This document shows, piece by piece, positions 58,919-64,000 of a DNA stretch of 64,000 bases. The translations under genes were made by a program, and so were the position numbers. The first letter of the stretch is position 1. Each line of letters opens with the position of its first letter. The stretch lies in contig NZ_CP046622.1 of the NCBI RefSeq assembly GCF_009755665.1, positions 2,170,001 to 2,234,000 of the forward strand, read 5' to 3'. The notes beneath the pieces were generated by a model. It was not told where the DNA came from and did not search any database. It was given only the letters and a program-made list of their open reading frames with translations. The stretch is from Variovorax paradoxus. Lineage in GTDB: Bacteria > Pseudomonadota > Gammaproteobacteria > Burkholderiales > Burkholderiaceae_C.

Positions 58919-59820
58919 CAGCGTGCTCCTCGTTCGCGCGCGGCACGGCCGGGCAGGTTGTCGATCACCAGATTGACCGCGATGGTCAGGCTCGCAATGG
59001 CCAGTGCCGGCACGATGACCGAGGCGCCGCCCATGGCCAGCGCGCCGATGTTCTCGCGCACCAGGGAGCCCCAGTCGGCCGCCGGCGGCTGGATGCCCAG
59101 GCCCAGGAAGCTCAGGCTCGCCAGCAGCAGCACCACGTAGACGAAGCGCAGCCCCAGATCCGCCAGCATCGGGCCCAGGATGTTGGGCAGGATCTCGCGC
59201 AGCATGATGTAGAGCGTGCCTTCGCCGCGCGTGCGGGCCACTGTCACGTAGTCGAGCGCGTTGATGTTGACGGCCAGCGAGCGCGCCATGCGATAGGCGC
59301 CCGGCACGTAGATGATGCCCGCCGTGATCACCAGCATCGGCACCGCCGAGCCGAAGCCCGCCACCATGATGAGCGCGAACATCTTGCTCGGGATGGCGGT
59401 GAGCGTGTCGAGCCCGCGGCTCAGCACCGCGTCGATCCAGCGGCCGCTGGCAGCGGCCAGCAGGGCCAGCACGGTGCCGGTTCCGCTGGCCAGCAGCGTG
59501 GCCAGGAGCGCAACGCCGATGGTGTAGCGCGCGCCCTCGATGATCAGCGCCAGCATGTCGCGGCCGAGGTAGTCGGTGCCCAGCCAGTGCTTCGCGCTGA
59601 TCGGCTCGAAGACGTTCGAGGTGCCCGCGGCCGCCGTGCCGTGCGACAGCATCCACGGGCCGAGCAGCGCCGCAAGCGCCCAGAACAGCAGCACCGCGAG
59701 GCCCAGCAGGCCTGAAGGGCCGAAGCCCGCAAGCCAGCGCAGCGGTCCGCCCCGGCGCTTTTTCGGCACCGGCGCCAGCAAGGCCGCGGCCGCGACCGTG
59801 GAAGAAGTGGAGGTTTCCAT
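58918..59820 (-). CDS. ABC transporter permease, DppC type
   Basis: A 300-residue inner-membrane permease. The N-terminal cytoplasmic part precedes about six helices (LLGLAVLLFWALAALLGPWM; YTIGVALLATLLASGTGTVL; MFALIMVAGFGSAVPMLVIT). The ATPase-coupling EAA-type loop is DYVTVARTRGEGTLYIMLRE. A preceding HWLGTDYLGRDML is the DppC-type signature before the transmembrane domain. It pairs with the DppB-type permease gene 14 bp upstream. Substrate is not evident. Confidence 0.93.
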   Translation of the reverse strand: METSTSSTVAAAALLAPVPKKRRGGPLRWLAGFGPSGLLGLAVLLFWALAALLGPWMLSHGTAAAGTSNVFEPISAKHWLGTDYLGRDMLALIIEGARYTIGVALLATLLASGTGTVLALLAAASGRWIDAVLSRGLDTLTAIPSKMFALIMVAGFGSAVPMLVITAGIIYVPGAYRMARSLAVNINALDYVTVARTRGEGTLYIMLREILPNILGPMLADLGLRFVYVVLLLASLSFLGLGIQPPAADWGSLVRENIGALAMGGASVIVPALAIASLTIAVNLVIDNLPGRAARERGAR

Positions 59821-59834
59821 GAAGCTTCCTTCCT

Positions 59835-60791
59835 TCAGCGATGCCGCAGCCGCGGGTTGGCGAGAATGCCGCAGATGTCGGCGGTCGTCACCAGGATCAG
59901 GTAGGCGCAGCAGAAGATCATGGCGCAGGTCTGCACCAGCGGCATGTCGCGCTGCGAGACGCCATCGACCATCAGCTTGGCAATGCCCGGATAGTTGAAG
60001 ATGGTCTCGACGATGATCACGCCGCCCAGCAGGTACGAAAGGCTCAGCGCCACGGCATTGGCGATCGGCCCCACCGCATTGGGCAGCGCGTGCGCCAGCA
60101 CCATGCGCATGGGCGAGGCGCCCTTGAGCCGCACCATCTCGATGTAGGGCGCCTCCAGCTGGTCGATCACCGCGGCGCGCGTCATGCGCATCATTTGCGC
60201 CACGATCACGCAGCACAGCACCAGCACCGGCATTGCGAAGGCGCGCAGCATCTGGCCCAGTGAATCGATGTCGCTGACGAAAGAGAGCGCCGGCAACCAG
60301 CGCAGCTGCACCGCGAACACCAGCACCGCCAGCGTTGCCACCAGGAACTCCGGCACCGACACCACGCCCACGGCAGTGGTCGATGCAGCGCGGTCGAACC
60401 AGGAGCCGCGCCACACCGCCGAGGCGATGCCGAGCGTCAGCGCAATCGGAACCGAGAACAGCGCGGTGACGGCGGCCAGCAGGAGCGAGTTGGGCAGGCG
60501 GCTGGCAACCAGCTCGGCCACCGGCATCTGCGTGGTCGCGGAGCGGCCGGGGTCGCCCTTGAGCATGCCGACGAGCCACTTGGCATAGCGTTCAGGCGCG
60601 GGCACGTCCAGGCCCATCTGCGCGCGCAACGCAGCCACGGCTTCGGGCGTGGCGTCCTGGCCGAGCTGCTCCTGCGCGGCATCGCCGGGCAGTACCGCGG
60701 TGATCGAGAACACGACCACCGACACCGCCAGCAGCGACAACAGCGCCAGCGCGATGCGCTGGGCCAGAAGCTTCAGGATCACATGGTTCAT
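59835..60791 (-). CDS. ABC transporter permease, DppB type
   Basis: A 318-residue inner-membrane permease beginning MNHVILKLLAQRIALALLSL. The periplasmic loop PGDAAQEQLGQDATPEAVAA and the LGLDxPxxxRY-like MGLDVPAPERYAKWL are typical of DppB. The EAA loop is PYIEMVRLKGASPMRMVLAH and later helices follow (SLSYLLGGVIIVETIFNYPG). It forms the membrane channel with the DppC-type partner. The start ATG at 60791 is first in frame and lies 40 bp after the binding-protein stop. Confidence 0.93.
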   Translation of the reverse strand: MNHVILKLLAQRIALALLSLLAVSVVVFSITAVLPGDAAQEQLGQDATPEAVAALRAQMGLDVPAPERYAKWLVGMLKGDPGRSATTQMPVAELVASRLPNSLLLAAVTALFSVPIALTLGIASAVWRGSWFDRAASTTAVGVVSVPEFLVATLAVLVFAVQLRWLPALSFVSDIDSLGQMLRAFAMPVLVLCCVIVAQMMRMTRAAVIDQLEAPYIEMVRLKGASPMRMVLAHALPNAVGPIANAVALSLSYLLGGVIIVETIFNYPGIAKLMVDGVSQRDMPLVQTCAMIFCCAYLILVTTADICGILANPRLRHR

Positions 60792-60831
60792 GTCGATGCT
60801 CCTGGAGACGAGGCGAACGGGCGCGGACGCG

Positions 60832-62454
60832 TTATACGTCCAGCCATACGTTCTCGGCGAAGTTGTAGCCCATGAGGCCGCCCAGCGGAATGGGCGACAA
60901 ACCCTTGAGCTTGGAGGTGTGGCCGTCCAGGCTCGAAAGGAACAGCGGGATGCCGATGCCGGCGTCCTGATGGATCATGGTCTGCATGTCGGCATACATC
61001 TGCTTGCGCTTGGGCAGGTCGGTCTCGGCGCGCGAGGCCAGCAGCAGCTGGTCGAACTTCTCGCTCTTCCAGCGCGACTCGTTCCACGCCGCGCCGGACT
61101 GGAAGAACTGCGTCAGCAGCACGTCCGCGCTCGGACGCGGGTTGACGTTGCCGAAGCCCACGTGGCTGTTGAGCCAGTGGTTCGACCAGTAGCCGTCGGC
61201 CGGCATGCGCTTGATGTCGATCTCCAGCCCCGCGCGCTGCGCCGTCTGCTGCAGCAACAGGGCCATCTCCACGGAGTACAGCGCCGCGGGCGAGGCCACC
61301 ATCGGCACCTTGCCGGTGATACCGGACTTCTGCAGGTGGAACTTCGCCTTGTCCAGGTCGAAGGGGCGCTGCGGCAGGCCCGAGAAGTAGAAGCGGTTGG
61401 TCGGGTCGATGGGCTGGTCGTTGGCGACCACGGCGTAGTCGAGCGCAATCGTCTTCTTCATCTGCTCGCGGTCGAACAGGTGCTTCATGGCGAGCACGAA
61501 GTCGGGGTTGGCGCCGGGGCCCACGTCCTTGCGCATCACCAGGTCGGAATACTGGCCCGACTGGGTGACCAGGATGCCGAAGCCGGGCGTTCCCTTCACG
61601 CGCTCCACCGAGCGCGGGTTGACCGAGCCGACCAGGTCCATGCCGCCCGACAGCAGCGCGTTGACGCGCGCACTCTCGTCGGTAATGCCCACGAATTCGA
61701 TCTCGTCGAGGTAGGGCTTGCCGGGCTTCCAGTAGGCGTCGTTGCGAACCATCAGCGAACGCACGCCGGGCTTGAACTCCTTGAGCTTGTAGGGGCCGGT
61801 GCCGATGCCCGCGGCAAAGTCGGTGGTGCCTTCCTTGACGATGTGGAAGTGGAAGGTGCCCAGGATCACCGGCAGGTCGGCGTTGGGCGCGCTGAGCACG
61901 AAGGTAATCTCGTTCGGGCCGGTGGCCTTGGCGCTTTCGATCTGCTCGGCCAGCACCTTGGCCTTGGAGGCCGTGGCCGGCTCCTTGTGGCGCATCACCG
62001 AGAACACCACGTCGGCCGGCGTGAGCGCCTTGCCGTCGTGGAAGGTCACGCCCTTGCGCAGCGTGAAGACCCAGGTCTTGGCGTCCTTGGTGGTGAACGA
62101 TTCGGCCAGCGCGGGCTGCGGCGTGAGGCTGCCGTCCAGCGAGGTCAGGCCGTTGTAGATCATGTTGCAGCGCGAGTAGTCGGTCTGGTTCGACTGCTTG
62201 GCCGGATCGAGCGTGTCGGTGGCGGCGGCGGTGGCGCCCGCCACCCGGATCCGGCCGCCCTTCCTGGGCGTTTGCGCATGGGCGGACACCGCCATGCCCG
62301 CAAGGCTGCCGGCGAGCGTGGCCTGCATGCCGCCGGCCATCAGCATTGCCAGGATGTCGCGCCGCGATGCGCCGCGTTTCAGCGACGCCATCACGCGAAC
62401 GCTTTCGTCGGGACCGACGAGGTTTTCGAACCTCTTGTTGCTGCTGTCGTTCAT
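60832..62454 (-). CDS. ABC transporter substrate-binding protein, DppA/OppA family
   Basis: A 540-residue family 5 solute-binding protein. It has a long N-terminal region with twin Arg and a hydrophobic stretch (GASRRDILAMLMAGGMQATL, then AGSLAGMAVSAHAQ), which could be a Tat-type signal. SBP_bac_5 motifs are LAESFTTKDAKTWVFTLRKG, VTFHDGKALTPADVVFSV and KEFKPGVRSLMVRNDAYWKP. Such proteins bind peptides, but also polyamines, opines or glutathione; the surrounding FAD amine oxidase and semialdehyde dehydrogenase favour a non-peptide amine ligand. It is the first transporter gene on this strand. Confidence 0.92.
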   Translation of the reverse strand: MNDSSNKRFENLVGPDESVRVMASLKRGASRRDILAMLMAGGMQATLAGSLAGMAVSAHAQTPRKGGRIRVAGATAAATDTLDPAKQSNQTDYSRCNMIYNGLTSLDGSLTPQPALAESFTTKDAKTWVFTLRKGVTFHDGKALTPADVVFSVMRHKEPATASKAKVLAEQIESAKATGPNEITFVLSAPNADLPVILGTFHFHIVKEGTTDFAAGIGTGPYKLKEFKPGVRSLMVRNDAYWKPGKPYLDEIEFVGITDESARVNALLSGGMDLVGSVNPRSVERVKGTPGFGILVTQSGQYSDLVMRKDVGPGANPDFVLAMKHLFDREQMKKTIALDYAVVANDQPIDPTNRFYFSGLPQRPFDLDKAKFHLQKSGITGKVPMVASPAALYSVEMALLLQQTAQRAGLEIDIKRMPADGYWSNHWLNSHVGFGNVNPRPSADVLLTQFFQSGAAWNESRWKSEKFDQLLLASRAETDLPKRKQMYADMQTMIHQDAGIGIPLFLSSLDGHTSKLKGLSPIPLGGLMGYNFAENVWLDV

Positions 62455-62531
62455 GGTGGGGGACTCCTGTGGGCCGGTGACTGAAGATTGAAGAACAAAC
62501 ACGGAACGGAAAACGGCGGACTCCGCGGCGC

Positions 62532-63836
62532 TCAGGCCAGCTTGTCCTTGAGCGAGTAATAGAGCCCGACCGCCGGCAGGAACCAGGGCGGGCCGATGTG
62601 GCCGGGAATGGCTGGCCAGTCGCGGTCTTGCCAGGGGTTGGCGTCGGCGTCGCCGTTCATCACGGCCGCCATGCGCTCGCCCATGTGCACCGACATCTGC
62701 GTGCCGTGTCCGCTGTAGCCCATGGCGTAGTAGAGGCCGTTGCGCTCGCCGGCATGAGGCAGCCGGTCTTGCGTCATGTCGACCACGCCGCCCCAGCAAT
62801 AGTCGAGCCGCACCGCGCCGAGCTGCGGGAAGGTCTGGGCCAGCCCGGCGCGCAGGATCTCGCGGCTGGCCATATCCGATTGGGGGCTGGACACAGAGAA
62901 GCGCGCGCGTCCGCCGAACACCAGCCGGTGATCGGCCGTGAGCCGGAAATAGTGATGGATGTTCGCGACCGTCGTGTAGGTGCGCCGGGCCGCGAGCAGG
63001 GCCTGGGCGCGCTCGGCGCCCAGCGGCTCGGTGACCACGATGAAGCTGCCGATGGGCACGATGCGCCGGCGCAGCCAGCCGAAGCTGCCGTAGCCGCCGT
63101 GCCGCGTGGCGCCCGTGGCCAGCAGCACCTGCTGCGCGGTGACGGTGCCGCCGGCGGTGTGAAGGCGATGCGCATGGCCCTGGCCCAGCCGCTCGATGCG
63201 GTTCACCTGTGTGCCGGTGTGGATCTGCGCGCCGTGGCGCTGCGCGGCCGAAGCCAGCCCCTGGGCAAAGCGGCCCATGTGCATCTGGCCGCTGCGCTTG
63301 TAGAGCAGGCCGCCGTGGAAGCGCTCGCTCTGCACTTCGCTGCGCACCTGCGCCGCATCGAGGACTTCGACGTCGGTGTCCACGCCGTCGCCTATGAGGC
63401 GACGCGCGCTGTTTTCAAGCGCCGCCATCTGGTTGGCGCGCGTGGCGAGCTTGAGCTTGCCGTGGCGCATGAAGTCGCAGTCGATGGCTTCGTCGCGCAC
63501 CAGCCGCGCGACGGTGTCCACCGCGTCGTCGTAGGCGCGGTACCAGGCGCGGGCCTTTTCAATGCCGACCTTGGCCGCCACATCGGCATAGTCCACCGCC
63601 AGCCCGTTGTTCACATGGCCGCCGTTGCGCCCCGATGCTTCGGCGGCCACGCGCGTGCCGGCTTCCAGCACCGCCACCCTGGCACCGCGCTTGGCCAGCG
63701 CCAGCGCTGCCGAAAGGCCTGTGAAGCCGCCGCCCACGACCGCGACATCGACCTGCGCCGGCAGTGCATGCACCGCGGGAGCGAAGGCCGGCGCGGAATC
63801 GGTCCAATAGGAGTCGAGCTTCATGGCGTGGGGCAT
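62532..63836 (-). CDS. FAD-dependent oxidoreductase, DadA/PuuB-type
   Basis: A 434-residue DAO-family flavoprotein. FAD-binding is in QVDVAVVGGGFTGLSAALAL, the family motif is AAEASGRNGGHVNNGLAVDY, and MGRFAQGLASAAQRHGAQIH and GLYYAMGYSGHGTQMSVHMG follow. It is clearly related in layout to the oxidoreductase at 32806-34119. It probably oxidises an amine or amino acid delivered by the adjacent ABC importer, with the aldehyde product going to the semialdehyde dehydrogenase. The first ATG, at 63836, is used; an ATG at 63824 is possible. Neither has a good ribosome-binding site. Confidence 0.87.
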   Translation of the reverse strand: MPHAMKLDSYWTDSAPAFAPAVHALPAQVDVAVVGGGFTGLSAALALAKRGARVAVLEAGTRVAAEASGRNGGHVNNGLAVDYADVAAKVGIEKARAWYRAYDDAVDTVARLVRDEAIDCDFMRHGKLKLATRANQMAALENSARRLIGDGVDTDVEVLDAAQVRSEVQSERFHGGLLYKRSGQMHMGRFAQGLASAAQRHGAQIHTGTQVNRIERLGQGHAHRLHTAGGTVTAQQVLLATGATRHGGYGSFGWLRRRIVPIGSFIVVTEPLGAERAQALLAARRTYTTVANIHHYFRLTADHRLVFGGRARFSVSSPQSDMASREILRAGLAQTFPQLGAVRLDYCWGGVVDMTQDRLPHAGERNGLYYAMGYSGHGTQMSVHMGERMAAVMNGDADANPWQDRDWPAIPGHIGPPWFLPAVGLYYSLKDKLA

Positions 63837-63850
63837 TGCAAGCTGGAAAA

Positions 63851-64000
63851 TCAGAGCCCGACGACGCCCGGCAGGCCGCCGATGTCCTTGATCTCGGTGT
63901 AGCGGTAGGCAGGGTTGCCCGGGCCGTGGCCGCGGTTCACGAACACCTTGTTGACGATGCCGATGTCGTCGGCCGACATCAGGTCGTAGCGCAGGCTGGA
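63851..64000 (-). CDS. C-terminal end of an unidentified gene (cut by window edge)
   Basis: Forty-nine residues and a TGA stop are visible on the minus strand. The segment contains SLRYDLMSADDIGIVNKVFV, then NRGHGPGNPAYRYTEIKDI and ends GGLPGVVGL. It is open to the window edge and in the same direction as the FAD oxidoreductase 14 bp downstream, so it is probably the preceding gene of the same operon. I do not recognise the family from this fragment. Confidence 0.7.
   Translation of the reverse strand, partial: SSLRYDLMSADDIGIVNKVFVNRGHGPGNPAYRYTEIKDIGGLPGVVGL

Noticed and set aside
1..64000. tRNA, rRNA or CRISPR loci
   Set aside because: No T-loop-like GGTTCRANTCC context with a folding partner, no rRNA segments and no regularly spaced direct repeats were noticed. 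This was by eye, so a covariance-model search would be needed to exclude a tRNA fully.

Overview
The window is high-GC bacterial chromosome that looks like a Comamonadaceae member, most like Variovorax. This is an inference from content: three tripartite-tricarboxylate (Bug) binding proteins, a class I PHA synthase beside a thiolase, an isoquinoline-oxidoreductase-type molybdenum hydroxylase, homospermidine synthase and many LysR regulators. I saw no tRNA, rRNA, CRISPR, integrase or transposase gene.

Layout. 0-5 kb: two LysR regulators and a HAD hydrolase / Bug binding protein / D-threonine-aldolase-fold enzyme operon. 5-15 kb: an accessory region of short unrelated genes (mostly unknown; one phosphatase, one OmpA-like lipoprotein, one DUF5071, one SnoaL-like), each followed in its own direction by a copy of an imperfect palindromic element. 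It ends with three secreted proteins and a small gene preceded by a leader with competing pairing arms (C4-antisense-like). 15-18 kb: a PRC-barrel protein, a divergent MerR regulator / methyltransferase pair with a SoxR-box-like operator, and a DUF2938 gene cut by an in-frame TGA. 18-23 kb: a caa3-type oxidase (fused subunits I/III, subunit II with cytochrome c) plus two further cytochromes c. 23-33 kb: a stress-type group (twin CX10C periplasmic paralogues, pyruvate-oxidase-like enzyme, CBS protein, isochorismatase-fold hydrolase, SDR, DUF3182, alpha/beta hydrolase, two hemerythrins). 33-45 kb: homospermidine synthase and an FAD oxidoreductase, a phospholipase D-family lipoprotein, an NlpD-like lipoprotein, CreA, NUDIX, FAH-family and maleylacetoacetate isomerase genes, PgeF, phaC and phaA, then a large inverted repeat.

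45-51 kb: a LysR regulator divergent from Bug / hydratase / CoA-transferase / CitE-like lyase / Bug, matching the three-step logic of itaconate (or a related C5 dicarboxylate) breakdown to acetyl-CoA and pyruvate. 51-54.5 kb: IorB, IorA and cytochrome c, a periplasmic molybdenum hydroxylase with its electron carrier. 54.6-64 kb: a minus-strand run with succinate-semialdehyde-type dehydrogenase, tartrate/malate-type dehydrogenase, a complete dipeptide-type ABC importer with fused ATPases, an FAD amine oxidoreductase and the end of an unidentified gene. Joint function is probably uptake and oxidation of an amine or amino-acid-like compound.

The most unusual material is the element-punctuated array at 1-14.5 kb, the leader at about 15 kb, the nonsense-interrupted DUF2938 gene and the twin CX10C protein pair.
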